In this document: positions 9,006 through 17,080 of the stretch, in pieces
Position numbering within the stretch: the first letter of the stretch is position 1
Layout of the letters: each line of letters starts with the position of its first letter
Source of the DNA: DASUPK01 sp963695675
Lineage (GTDB): Bacteria; Actinomycetota; Thermoleophilia; Solirubrobacterales; 70-9
Direction of reading: 5' to 3'
DNA length: 64,000 nucleotides
NCBI GenBank assembly: GCA_963695675.1
Contig: CAVOGY010000005.1
Location: 806,001 to 870,000, forward strand
The notes under the pieces: generated by a model
The model's input: the letters and a program-made list of their open reading frames with translations, nothing else
Told to the model about the DNA's origin: nothing
The model's database searches: none
Translations under genes and position numbers: made by a program

Positions 9006-9605
9006 ATGGGAAGAGTCGTCGTCGGCATGAGGACCTCGGTCGACGGCTTCGTCGCCGACCGGGACGGCAACTCATCTGCCCTCTACCCCGACATCGGCGA
9101 GCTCCGAGAGAACGAGGTGGTCAAGCAGGCGATCTCCTCCACAGGTGCGGTCATCCTCGGCCGGCGCTCCTACGACATGGCGGACGGGGACCTGACCGGC
9201 TACGAGTTCCAGGTGCCGATCTTCGTGCTCACGCACAACGCCCCGGAGGAGAAGCCGAGGGGCGAGAACGATCGTCTGTCGGTCACGTTCGTCGACGAGG
9301 ACATCGAGACCGTGATCGGCCGGGCGAAGGAGGCGGCCGGAGAGAAGGACGTAGTCGTGATCGGTGCGGACACCTCCCAGCAGGCCCTGAACGCAGGGCT
9401 GGTCGATGAGATCGGCATCGGCATCGTCCCAGTGCTCTTCGGCGAAGGCATCAGGTTCCTCGACCAGCTCGGATCGAATCGGGTCGAGCTGGAGCGGACC
9501 AGGGTGACCGAGACCGCGGCCGATACGGACATCCGCTTCCGCGTGAAGAACCAGACGGAGAAGGCGTCCAGGCAAAGGGCGTCTGCGGACCGCGAGGTGG
9601 ATTGA
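9006..9605 (+). CDS. Dihydrofolate reductase-like (RibD C-terminal domain) protein
   Basis: The 199-residue protein belongs to the DHFR/RibD-C superfamily: RVVVGMRTSVDGFVADRDGN at the N-terminus, then VILGRRSYDMADG and a Rossmann-type core DVVVIGADTSQQALNAGLVD, with VPVLFGEGIRFLD near the end. Such stand-alone proteins are NADPH-dependent reductases of mostly unknown substrate. ATG 9006 follows the carboxylase stop by 2 bases, so it is co-transcribed. It sits between the beta and epsilon carboxylase genes, an odd place. Confidence 0.85.
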   Translation: MGRVVVGMRTSVDGFVADRDGNSSALYPDIGELRENEVVKQAISSTGAVILGRRSYDMADGDLTGYEFQVPIFVLTHNAPEEKPRGENDRLSVTFVDEDIETVIGRAKEAAGEKDVVVIGADTSQQALNAGLVDEIGIGIVPVLFGEGIRFLDQLGSNRVELERTRVTETAADTDIRFRVKNQTEKASRQRASADREVD

Positions 9606-9609
9606 GGCC

Positions 9610-9837
9610 ATGGCCGACCGGAACGGGAAACGTCAGCCACCGCGTCCGCAGATCGAGATCCAGGGCGCGACCGCGTCCGCAGACGAGGCGGCAGCGATCG
9701 CCGCGGCGCTCGAGCGGTTCCTCTGGGAGACGTCGCCCGCACCCCAAGCCGCGCCGCCGAGCCGCTGGCAGCAGGCCGCGCTCAGGGAGGGGGTCGAGGC
9801 TCGTTCGCAGCTCGCTGGGGGATGGGGTCTTCGCTGA
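9610..9837 (+). CDS. Acyl-CoA carboxylase epsilon subunit
   Basis: The 75-residue protein matches the small epsilon subunit of actinobacterial acyl-CoA carboxylases. IEIQGATASADEAAAIAAAL is the helix-forming core (about residues 15-34), then a Pro-rich linker leads to the conserved Trp-containing tail (SRWQQAALREGV, GGWG). Epsilon binds the carboxyltransferase core and raises activity. It follows the DHFR-like gene by 4 bases and is in the same transcript as the beta subunit. The short sequence limits certainty, but context is strong. Confidence 0.72.
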   Translation: MADRNGKRQPPRPQIEIQGATASADEAAAIAAALERFLWETSPAPQAAPPSRWQQAALREGVEARSQLAGGWGLR

Positions 9838-9923
9838 CCCGCAGCCTGCGACTTGCCACGCGGGCTCCATTCGAATAGAACACCGAGCGTAAGGACACCC
9901 ATCCCGCTCATAGAGGAGGGCCC

Positions 9924-10133
9924 GTGGCCGTCGTAAAGATCATCGAGCTGGTCGGAAGCTCCAAGAAGTCTTCGGATGACGCGGCGCAGCAGGCGCTCAA
10001 GCAGGCGCAGAGCTCACTGCGGAACATCCGGGCGGTCGACGTGGTCTCCACCGGGTTGCGCGGCGAGAACCTCGACGAGTGGCGCGCCCACGTGCGGGTC
10101 GCGTTCCTGGTCGAGGGCACCGACGTCGACTGA
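9924..10133 (+). CDS. Dodecin (flavin-binding small protein)
   Basis: The 69-residue protein fits dodecin length and pattern: VVKIIELVGSSKKSSDDAAQ is strand 1 plus the helix, and TGLRGENLDEWRAHVRVAF contains the two further strands, with the conserved Trp positioned where dodecins stack flavin. Dodecins form dodecamers that store riboflavin, FMN or FAD, or CoA in some species. Start is GTG 9924, with AGAGGAGGG about 5 bases upstream. A strong hairpin follows the gene. Confidence 0.88.
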   Translation: MAVVKIIELVGSSKKSSDDAAQQALKQAQSSLRNIRAVDVVSTGLRGENLDEWRAHVRVAFLVEGTDVD

Positions 10134-10152
10134 GCTTGGGAGGAGAGGTGGC

Positions 10153-10178
10153 GGCGGGCGCCCTGCAGGGCGCCCGCC
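10153..10178. terminator. Perfect hairpin between dodecin and ornithine cyclodeaminase-like genes
   Basis: GGCGGGCGCCC and GGGCGCCCGCC are perfect arms around a TGCA loop. It lies between two convergent genes (ending at 10133 and 10191), so it can serve both strands. There is no good T-run on either side. Confidence 0.6.
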
Positions 10179-10190
10179 GTCCCTTGACGC

Positions 10191-11138
10191 CTAGAGCTTC
10201 ACCATGGGCGCCTCGACGGCGCCGTCCCGCCAGCGCTCGTAGATCGCCTGGCAGATGGCGAGGTCCTGAATCGCCAGGCCGGTGGAGTCGAAGAGCGTGA
10301 TCTCGTCGGCGTGGCGGCGGCCCTCCGCGCCGCCGGTGATCACGTCGCCGAGCTGGGTCACGTGATCTCGCTTCACCAATCCGGCATCGACCCCATTCGA
10401 AAGCTCGCCGCCGGCGCTCGCCTGCTCCCACTCGTCGCAAAAGAGGCGGCAGCGCTCGATCGCCTCGAGCTCCACCTCCTGCTTGCCGTGCGCGTCGGCC
10501 CCGAGGACCGCAATGTGCTGCCCCGGCCGCAGGTCGCTCGCCAGGATCACGGGCTCGTCCCCCGGGGTCACCGTGACCACCACGTCCTGCGCGGCGGCCT
10601 CGGCCCGGTCGCCGCTCCGCCAGCCGAGCTCCGTCGCCAACCCGCCTGCCACCTCGGGGCGCACGTCGGAGCAGACACCTGGTCCGTACCCGGCGGCCCG
10701 CAGACAGCGCGCCGACCAGGCGCCGTTGACGCCGGAGCCGATGATCCCGACCGATTTCGCGCCCTTCGCCGCCAGTACCTGCGCCGAGACGGCCGCGGCC
10801 GCGCCGGTCCTCAGCGAGGTCACCGACGAGCACTCGATCACCGCGAGCTCCTCTCCGGTCTCCGCATCGGAGAGCAGCACCTCGCCACGGACTACGGGCA
10901 GGCCCTTGGCGCTGTTGCCCGGAAACGAGGTCACCCACTTCAGCAGTGCCAGGCCGGCCCCTCGGGCCGGCATCGCCCGGAAGTCACCGTGCGGTGGGCT
11001 GTCCAGATAGACCTTCGCCGGCATCTCCCACTCCCCCCGGCCGAAGCGCTCGAACGCCTCTTGGGTGCGCTCGATCGCCGTTCGAGGACCGATCGCCGCG
11101 AAGACCGCCTCGCCGGAGATCACCGGGATCTCAGTCAT
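10191..11138 (-). CDS. Ornithine cyclodeaminase/mu-crystallin family protein
   Basis: The 315-residue protein has the family layout: an N-terminal substrate domain with MPAKVYLDSPPHGDFRAMPA and the LRTGAAAAVSAQVLA segment, then a Rossmann fold with VGIIGSGVNGAWSARCLRAA and VVTVTPGDEPVI. Members interconvert amino and imino acids (ornithine to proline, alanine dehydrogenase, ketimine reductases), so the substrate is open. ATG 11138 is chosen because the fold starts immediately after it. Confidence 0.88.
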   Translation of the reverse strand: MTEIPVISGEAVFAAIGPRTAIERTQEAFERFGRGEWEMPAKVYLDSPPHGDFRAMPARGAGLALLKWVTSFPGNSAKGLPVVRGEVLLSDAETGEELAVIECSSVTSLRTGAAAAVSAQVLAAKGAKSVGIIGSGVNGAWSARCLRAAGYGPGVCSDVRPEVAGGLATELGWRSGDRAEAAAQDVVVTVTPGDEPVILASDLRPGQHIAVLGADAHGKQEVELEAIERCRLFCDEWEQASAGGELSNGVDAGLVKRDHVTQLGDVITGGAEGRRHADEITLFDSTGLAIQDLAICQAIYERWRDGAVEAPMVKL

Positions 11139-11245
11139 GCCGTGGATTCTCGTCGCTGGTTCGGGCTCGACTCTCGATTCGGTGCGATGAATCTGATCGG
11201 GTAGCGGGGTCTCACAAGGTGAACTCAACAAGGAAAGGAGCCAGC

Positions 11246-11626
11246 ATGCTCGAGAACAGCAAGGCGTACAGCGGATTCGCCGTCGACGACATCGACAAGG
11301 CTGTCGAGTTCTACCGCGGGACGCTGGGCCTGAAGACGTCCGTGCTCGACGAGGGCAACCTGATCCAGATCGACCTCCCCGGTGACCGGCCGGTGCTGGT
11401 CTACCACAAGCCGGACTTCAGTCCCGCCACCTACACAATCCTCAACTTCCCGGTCGACGACGTCGATGCGGCGGTCGACGAGCTCGCCTCGCGCGGGGTG
11501 ACCTTCGAGCGCTACGACGGATTCGAGCAGGACGAGAAGGGCATCGACCGCAGCGGCCCGGCCGATGGGATCGCCTGGTTCACGGATCCGGCCGGGAACA
11601 TCCTCGCGGTGCACGGCGAGATGTAG
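11246..11626 (+). CDS. VOC-family protein
   Basis: The 126-residue protein is a single VOC domain: YSGFAVDDIDKAVEFYRGTL starts the first half and AWFTDPAGNILAVHGEM ends the second. AGGAAAGGAG lies 5 bases before ATG 11246, a strong ribosome-binding site unusual among its neighbours. It stands alone. Function unknown. Confidence 0.85.
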   Translation: MLENSKAYSGFAVDDIDKAVEFYRGTLGLKTSVLDEGNLIQIDLPGDRPVLVYHKPDFSPATYTILNFPVDDVDAAVDELASRGVTFERYDGFEQDEKGIDRSGPADGIAWFTDPAGNILAVHGEM

Positions 11627-11677
11627 CGCGCCGGAAGCCCGCCCGGCTAAGCTCGGCGGCCTCGCGCGCCGATAAAC

Positions 11678-11728
11678 ACCTGAAACTCGATCAGGTTTGC
11701 TAGATTGGCCCGGCGGTAAACGCCGGGC
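11678..11728 (+). promoter_or_regulatory. Putative operator and hairpin in the sulfite reductase leader
   Basis: ACCTGA and TCAGGT (11678-11696) form a 6-bp inverted repeat with a 7-base spacer. TAGATT at 11701, preceded by TGC, could be an extended -10 box. GCCCGGCG and CGCCGGGC (11708-11728) then form an 8-bp stem with a GTAAA loop, 35 bases before ATG 11764. An operator for the Rrf2 regulator at 17081 and a leader hairpin are plausible, but neither is shown. Confidence 0.35.
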
Positions 11729-11763
11729 AAGGCTACGTCGACGAAAGGACCTGCCGCTTTCCC

Positions 11764-13686
11764 ATGGAGCCGGTCTCCGCCCCCGAAAAGAAGGGCGCTG
11801 CCACCAACGGCACGCCCAAGGCGAAGAAGCCCGTCGACCCTGCCTCCCTCAAGCAGGACCCGACCAAGAAGCAGCACGGCAAGGGCAAGCTCGGCTCGCT
11901 CGAGAACCCGGAGGTCTACGACGACGTTCCCGGGCACGTCATCCCGATCCTCGAGCGGGAGTTCGACGACTTCGACACCGAGGCCGCCCGCTTCCTGCGG
12001 GGTGAGCAGACCGAGGAGCAGTTCATCGGCTTCCGCCTCAAGCAGGGCGTCTACGGCCAGCGCCAGCCCGACGTGCAGATGATCCGCGTGAAGCTCCCCT
12101 TCGGCGGCGTCAGCCCCGAGCAGATGGAGGCCTTCGCCGACGCGATCGAGCAGTTCGCGCCCCTCAACAAGGGCCACATCACGACGCGCCAGAACATCCA
12201 GATCCACCACATCCCTCTGCCGGACGCAGCCGAGTTCGTCCGCCAGATCAGCGAGGCGGGGCTCTCCTCGCGCGAGGGTTGCGGTAACACCATTCGGAAC
12301 GTGACCGGCGACCCGTGGGCCGGCGTCGCCGACGACGAGCCCTTCGACATCACCCCCTACGCGGCGGCCTACTCGCGCTACTTCGTCCGCCACCCGACCA
12401 CCCAGCTCATGCCGCGCAAGGTGAAGACCGCCTTCACCGCCAGCGAGGCGGACCGCGCGATCACCGGCATCCACGACGTCGGCTTCATCCCGAAGGTGAA
12501 GGAGGTCGACGGCAAGCAGGTGAAGGGCGTCGAGATCCGGATCGGGGGTGGCACCTCGATCATGCCCCGCGTCTCTCCCACTCTCTACGACTTCGTCGAG
12601 CTCGACAACGGCGACTACCTGAAGGTCACCGAGGCCGCCCTGCGGATCTTCGACCGCCAGGACTGGCTGCGCGAGAACCGCATGCGGGCCCGCATCAAGG
12701 TGCTGATCGACAAGATCGGCATGGACGCCTTCCGCGAGCTCGTCGAGGAGGAGCTCGAGGGCGATTGGGTGAACGAGCGCGACTTCTCGATCGACCACCT
12801 CCTCTTCATCCACGACGAGGAGGACAACGCTCCCGGCGTGCCGCGGTCCTACGGCAGCCCCAACGGCGACAAGAGCGAGTTCGAGGCCTGGCTCGACGCC
12901 AACGTCCAGCCCCAGCGCCAGGAGGGTTTCGTCACCGCCACGGTCAAGGTGACCCGGGGCGACCTCACACCCGAGCAGTTCCGTGGCCTCGCCCAGATCA
13001 TGCGCGACTTCACCGGCGGCTACGCCCGGACGACCGTGCAGCAGAACATCGTCCTGCGCTGGATCCGACCCGAGTCCCTCTACGACCTCTGGGTCCGCCT
13101 CGAGGAACTGAATCTCGGAGACGCCGGAGCCTTCAGCGTCACCGACGTGGTCAGCTGCCCCGGCACCGACAGCTGCAAGCTCGGGATCACGGCCTCGATG
13201 GGGCTCAACGAGGTGCTGCAGAAGCGGCTCGAGGAGATGAAGATCACCGATCCGCTCAGCAAGCAGATCCACATCAAGATGAGCGGCTGCCCCAACGGGT
13301 GCTCGCAGCACCACATCGCGACGATCGGCTTCTACGGGGCGTCGATCAAGGTCGGCGACCACACGATTCCCGCCTACATCCCCCACATCGCCGGCAACTT
13401 CGAAGGCGGCGACGTCGTCTTCGGCCATCGCCTCAAGGCTCGGCTGCCGGCGAAGCGCGTGCCGGATGCGGTCGAGCGCTGGATCCGCCACTACGAGGAG
13501 AACCGCAACGACGGCGAGAACTTCAACGCCTTCGTCGACCGGACCGGCTTCGACGCGTTCGAGGAGCTGATCTCCGACCTGAAGCTGCCGGTCGAGTTCA
13601 GCGCCGACAACCTCCTCTACTTCATCGACTGGAACCGCTCGGAGCCCTACAAGGTCGAGCGTGGCGAGGGCGAGTGCGCCGTCTGA
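11764..13686 (+). CDS. Nitrite/sulfite reductase (siroheme, ferredoxin type)
   Basis: The 640-residue cytoplasmic enzyme reduces sulfite to sulfide (six electrons). Two ferredoxin-like half domains alternate with two siroheme-Fe4S4 half domains. The cluster ligands are visible as C-x5-C in SCPGTDSCKLG (about residue 465) and C-x3-C in SGCPNGCSQH (about residue 508), and KGHITTRQNIQIHHI is the typical siroheme-contact block. Sequence alone does not separate nitrite from sulfite reduction; the following cysH, sat and cysC genes favour sulfite. Its stop overlaps the cysH start by one base (TGATG). The N-terminal ~45 residues are a Lys-rich extension. Confidence 0.92.
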   Translation: MEPVSAPEKKGAATNGTPKAKKPVDPASLKQDPTKKQHGKGKLGSLENPEVYDDVPGHVIPILEREFDDFDTEAARFLRGEQTEEQFIGFRLKQGVYGQRQPDVQMIRVKLPFGGVSPEQMEAFADAIEQFAPLNKGHITTRQNIQIHHIPLPDAAEFVRQISEAGLSSREGCGNTIRNVTGDPWAGVADDEPFDITPYAAAYSRYFVRHPTTQLMPRKVKTAFTASEADRAITGIHDVGFIPKVKEVDGKQVKGVEIRIGGGTSIMPRVSPTLYDFVELDNGDYLKVTEAALRIFDRQDWLRENRMRARIKVLIDKIGMDAFRELVEEELEGDWVNERDFSIDHLLFIHDEEDNAPGVPRSYGSPNGDKSEFEAWLDANVQPQRQEGFVTATVKVTRGDLTPEQFRGLAQIMRDFTGGYARTTVQQNIVLRWIRPESLYDLWVRLEELNLGDAGAFSVTDVVSCPGTDSCKLGITASMGLNEVLQKRLEEMKITDPLSKQIHIKMSGCPNGCSQHHIATIGFYGASIKVGDHTIPAYIPHIAGNFEGGDVVFGHRLKARLPAKRVPDAVERWIRHYEENRNDGENFNAFVDRTGFDAFEELISDLKLPVEFSADNLLYFIDWNRSEPYKVERGEGECAV

Positions 13687-14486
13687 TGGAGCCGACCGCC
13701 ACCAGGGGACTGCCGGGCACCGAGGCGAACGGAAACGGGCGCAAGGGAATCCTGCACGAGGCCTCCGCGACCGAGCACGCCGCCGTGCCCGCCGCCGAGC
13801 TCGACGGCCTCGGCTTCGACCCCGAGGCCGTCGCCACGGAGCTCGAGGACGCGAGCGCCGAGGAGGCGCTCCGCTGGGCCCTCGACACCTTCCATCCGGG
13901 GATGTACATCGCCTGTTCATTCCAGAAGACGAGCTCGGTGACGGTCCACATGGCGAGCAGCCTCAACCCGGATGCGCGCTTCTTCTACCTCGACACCGAC
14001 GTCCTCTTCCCCGAGACCTACGAGACCAAGGACCGCCTCGCGGAGCGCTACGAGATCAACTTCCACCGCTACAGCTCGATCACCCTGGAGCAGCAGAAGG
14101 GTCTCTACGGCGACGAGCTCTGGAGCCGCGACCCTGACGCCTGCTGCGGGATCCGCAAGGTCGAGCCGATGCGCTCGGCGCTGGCCGCCGTCGATCTCTG
14201 GGTCTCGGGCATCCGCCGCTCGGACTCGCAGACCCGCGCCGGAGCGCCGAAGTTCGGCTGGGACCAGCGCTTCGGGCTCTGGAAGCTGAACCCGCTCGCC
14301 GACTGGTCGGAGGAGCAGGTCTGGTCATACATCCACGAGCACGACATCCCCGTCAACCCGCTCCACGATCAGGGCTATCCGTCGATCGGCTGCACGCACT
14401 GCACCCGGAAGCCCGCGGCCGGCGAGGACGCGCGGGCCGGTCGCTGGGCCGGACTCGACAAGACCGAGTGCGGCCTCCACGGCTGA
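13686..14486 (+). CDS. cysH: Adenylylsulfate (APS) reductase, CysH family
   Basis: The 266-residue protein reduces activated sulfate to sulfite using thioredoxin. The PAPS-reductase fold is shown by GMYIACSFQKTSSVTVH and YLDTDVLFPETYETKDRL. The Fe4S4 ligands of APS-type enzymes are present: CCGIRKVEPM (residues ~154-155) and CTHC, with the catalytic cysteine in TECGLHG at the C-terminus. That pattern indicates APS rather than PAPS as substrate. Translation is coupled to the upstream reductase by a one-base overlap. The first ~45 residues are a non-conserved extension. Confidence 0.93.
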   Translation: MEPTATRGLPGTEANGNGRKGILHEASATEHAAVPAAELDGLGFDPEAVATELEDASAEEALRWALDTFHPGMYIACSFQKTSSVTVHMASSLNPDARFFYLDTDVLFPETYETKDRLAERYEINFHRYSSITLEQQKGLYGDELWSRDPDACCGIRKVEPMRSALAAVDLWVSGIRRSDSQTRAGAPKFGWDQRFGLWKLNPLADWSEEQVWSYIHEHDIPVNPLHDQGYPSIGCTHCTRKPAAGEDARAGRWAGLDKTECGLHG

Positions 14487-14555
14487 GGGCGCCAGACTCG
14501 CTACGCTTCCCGGCTTCCTGATCGACCTGATCGCCTTTCTTCCGTCGCCAATCCC

Positions 14556-15635
14556 TTGACTCAGACCGCTACCGCGCTGCAGCTCACCGATCGCCAGACC
14601 GCCGACTTCGAGATGATCGGCAACGGCGGCTTCGCCCCCCTCACGGGCCCGCAGGGCTACGACGAGTGGAAGAGCGTCGTCGAGAACATGACCCTCGTGA
14701 GCGGCGAGTACTGGCCGATCCCGATCACGCTGGCCACGGACCTCGACGTCTCCGAGGGAGACACCGTCGAGGTGACCAGCGACGAGGGCAAGGCGCTCGG
14801 CCGCCTCAACGTCACCGAGATCTTCGAGCGTGACCTCGAGGCGGAGGCCGAGAACGTCTACCGGACCACCGACACGGAGCACCCGGGGGTCGCCGCCATC
14901 TTCGAGGAGGGCGGGCGCTGCATCGCGGGCACCTACGAGGTCGACGACCTACCCGATCACGAGGATGCCTTCATGCGCCGCTACTTCACCGCCGAGGAGT
15001 CGCGCAAGGCCTTCGAGGAGCGCGGCTGGAAGCGCGTCGTGGCTTTCCAGACCCGCAACCCGATCCACCGGGCCCACGAGTATCTGACCAAGTGCGCGCT
15101 CGAGATCACGGATGGTCTCTTCATCCACCCGCTGATCGGCAAGACCAAGGCCGGCGACATCCCGGCCGACGTGCGGATGCGCTGCTACGAGGTCCTGATG
15201 GACGATTACTACCCCCAGGACCGCGTCATCCTCGGCGTCTTCCCCTCGAAGATGCACTACGCGGGGCCGCGGGAGGCGATCCTGCACGCGATCGCGCGCC
15301 GCAACTACGGCTGCACCCACTTCATCGTCGGACGCGACCACGCGGGCGTCGGGGACTACTACGGGACCTACGAGGCACAGCTGATCTTCGACGAACTCGA
15401 CATCGACAAGCTCGGCATCCAGCCGCTCTTCTTCGAGCACTCGTTCTGGTGCAACAAGTGCGAGGGCATGGCGTCGGGCAAGACCTGCCCGCACGGAGCC
15501 GACGACCACGTCTTCCTGAGCGGCACCAAGGTGCGGGAGATGCTCGGCAGCGGCGAGTTGCCGCCCGAGGAATTCAGCCGCCCAGAGGTGGCTCAGATCT
15601 TGATCGACTCCTACAAGGAAGAGGGAAATGGCTGA
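14556..15635 (+). CDS. sat: Sulfate adenylyltransferase (ATP sulfurylase, single-chain type)
   Basis: The 359-residue enzyme makes APS from ATP and sulfate. Key blocks are FAPLTGPQGYDEW, the catalytic QTRNPIHRAHEYL (QxRNxxHxxH), IHPLIGKTKAGDIPADVR, GRDHAGVGDYYG and FLSGTKVREML. It is somewhat short at the N-terminus compared with homologues. TTG 14556 is the only usable start after the in-frame stop at 14484; ATG 14613 would cut the fold. It replaces the CysND two-subunit enzyme. Its end overlaps cysC by 8 bases. Confidence 0.93.
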   Translation: MTQTATALQLTDRQTADFEMIGNGGFAPLTGPQGYDEWKSVVENMTLVSGEYWPIPITLATDLDVSEGDTVEVTSDEGKALGRLNVTEIFERDLEAEAENVYRTTDTEHPGVAAIFEEGGRCIAGTYEVDDLPDHEDAFMRRYFTAEESRKAFEERGWKRVVAFQTRNPIHRAHEYLTKCALEITDGLFIHPLIGKTKAGDIPADVRMRCYEVLMDDYYPQDRVILGVFPSKMHYAGPREAILHAIARRNYGCTHFIVGRDHAGVGDYYGTYEAQLIFDELDIDKLGIQPLFFEHSFWCNKCEGMASGKTCPHGADDHVFLSGTKVREMLGSGELPPEEFSRPEVAQILIDSYKEEGNG

Positions 15636-16179
15636 CGACAAAGGCTTCACGCTCTGGTTCACGGGGCTTTCGGGCGCCGGCAAGACGACCATCTCCCACC
15701 TGGTGGAGACCGAGCTGCGCGACCGCGGCTCGCGGGTCGAGGTGCTCGACGGCGACGTGGTCCGCGAGAACCTCTCCAAGGGTCTCGGGTTCTCCAAGGA
15801 GGACCGCGACACCAACATCCGCCGGATCGCATTCGTCGCGGACCTCCTCTCCCGTAACGGCGTGCCGGTGATCACCGCCGCGATCTCCCCCTACCGCGAG
15901 CTCCGCGACGAGGCGCGCGAGCTGATGGGCAACCGCTTCATCGAGGTCTTCGTCAAGGCCTCGGTCGAGGTCTGCGCGGAGCGCGACGTCAAGGGCCTCT
16001 ACGAGAAGGCCTTCAAGGGCGAGATCAAGGAGTTCACCGGCGTCTCGGATCCCTACGAGCCGCCGCTCAATGCCGAGCTCACGCTCGACACCGAGCACCA
16101 GTCGGCGGAGGAGTCGGCCGCGGCGATCCTCTCGCTGCTCGAGGAGCGCCAGTTGATCCCGGCGGCGCAGCCGGCCTAG
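15628..16179 (+). CDS. cysC: Adenylylsulfate (APS) kinase
   Basis: The 183-residue kinase phosphorylates APS to PAPS. The P-loop GLSGAGKTT is at residues ~12-20, followed by VLDGDVVRENLSKGLGFS and DRDTNIRRIAFVADLL, all typical for CysC. ATG 15628 lies inside the end of sat, so the two are co-translated. The cysH next door looks APS-specific, so PAPS here may feed sulfotransferases rather than reduction. Confidence 0.93.
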   Translation: MADDKGFTLWFTGLSGAGKTTISHLVETELRDRGSRVEVLDGDVVRENLSKGLGFSKEDRDTNIRRIAFVADLLSRNGVPVITAAISPYRELRDEARELMGNRFIEVFVKASVEVCAERDVKGLYEKAFKGEIKEFTGVSDPYEPPLNAELTLDTEHQSAEESAAAILSLLEERQLIPAAQPA

Positions 16180-16189
16180 CCATATGCGA

Positions 16190-16254
16190 GGGCGCTCCGC
16201 AGATGCGAGGGCGCGCCGCCAGGCGCGACCCGTTTAGTGGGAGAGGAGCGACCC
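16190..16254. repeat. Nested pair of intergenic hairpin repeats (ACCCGTTTA family)
   Basis: An outer hairpin pairs GGGCGCTCC (16190-16198) with GGAGCGACCC (16245-16254). Inside its loop is a second hairpin, GGGCGCGCC with GGCGCGACCC (16209-16231). Both keep the same single bulged A before CCC, both are preceded by ATGCGA, and they are followed by GTTCAA and GTTTAG respectively. They sit between the convergent cysC and PHP genes, where they could also terminate transcription. Related copies occur at 20545 and 28541. Confidence 0.6.
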
Positions 16255-16256
16255 GT

Positions 16257-17066
16257 TCAATGCGGGGGAGGCAGCTCCGGCTCGCCGAGATCGTAGGTCG
16301 GATAGGCGCAGAAGGAGTCGAACATCTTGTGGGAGGGGCCGTGAAAGTCCGAGGAGGCGGTGGCAGCGAGCCCGCGCTCCCTGCAGACCTCCAGCAGGAA
16401 CTTCGTCTGGGCCCGGTCGTGAGCCGGATAGAAGCACTCAACGCCGTCGAGGTCGAGATCGGCGATCAGCGCGGCGACCTCCTTGGGCTCGCTCATGTCC
16501 CAGAAGGGGTGGGCGAGAACCGCGGCGCCGCCGGCTTCGTGGATCAGCTCGGTCGCCTCGGCGGCATCCGGCCAGCGACGCGCGACGAAGGCCTTCGCTC
16601 CCGGCACCAGCCACTCCTCGAAGAAGGCGTTCATCTCCTCTGGCTTCACGCCGGCCGCCCTGGCGATGTGGGGGCGGCCGACCGACGAGGCGTTCCCGGC
16701 CTCGGCGATCGCGTCCTCGAAGCGCACCGGGACGCCCTGCGCATTGAGGCGCTCGACGATCTCCTCGGCGCGGGTGATCCGCTCACGCTGGGCCCGGCGG
16801 CAGGCGGGCGCGATCGCGGTCGTGTCCACCCAGTACCCGAGCATGTGCATGTCATCGATGCGTCCGTGCACACACGACATCTCGGTCGCGGGCACCAGCA
16901 CGATCCCCAGCCCCGTTGCGGCCTCCGCGGCCTCCGCAACACCATCGATCGCGTCGTGGTCGGTGAGCGCGAGCGTCGTCACCCCAGCCTCCGCCGCCGC
17001 GGCGACCACCCCCGCGGGCGGCAGCTCGCCGTCGGAGAACGTGGAATGGCTCTGAAGGTCCATCAT
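16257..17066 (-). CDS. PHP-domain phosphoesterase (TrpH/YciV type)
   Basis: The 269-residue protein is a metal-dependent PHP hydrolase: SHSTFSDGELPPAG holds the HxH metal pair, LALTDHDAIDG the next ligands, and PATEMSCVHG and TASSDFHG further ones. Characterised members of this type remove the 3' phosphate from nucleoside 3',5'-bisphosphates such as pAp or degrade short RNAs 5' to 3'. Its position beside cysC, which makes PAPS whose use releases pAp, makes a pAp phosphatase role attractive; this is inference. It is divergent from the Rrf2 gene with only 14 bases between them. Confidence 0.82.
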   Translation of the reverse strand: MMDLQSHSTFSDGELPPAGVVAAAAEAGVTTLALTDHDAIDGVAEAAEAATGLGIVLVPATEMSCVHGRIDDMHMLGYWVDTTAIAPACRRAQRERITRAEEIVERLNAQGVPVRFEDAIAEAGNASSVGRPHIARAAGVKPEEMNAFFEEWLVPGAKAFVARRWPDAAEATELIHEAGGAAVLAHPFWDMSEPKEVAALIADLDLDGVECFYPAHDRAQTKFLLEVCRERGLAATASSDFHGPSHKMFDSFCAYPTYDLGEPELPPPH

Positions 17067-17080
17067 CGGCGGCGCAGGAT

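Noticed and set aside
11647..13920. Very long open frame (over 700 codons) antisense to the sulfite reductase gene
   Set aside because: Its composition (Val/Leu/Asp/Glu/Arg/Gly-rich without motifs) is the usual mirror of a GC-rich gene, and the opposite strand has an unmistakable siroheme enzyme. Similar antisense frames at 5277-6602, 7195-8442 and 18640-20037 were dropped for the same reason.
14514..14535. CCTGATCG direct repeat before sat, shared with the sulfite reductase leader as a regulatory motif
   Set aside because: Short words containing GATCG are very common in this window, so the match is not evidence of a shared operator.
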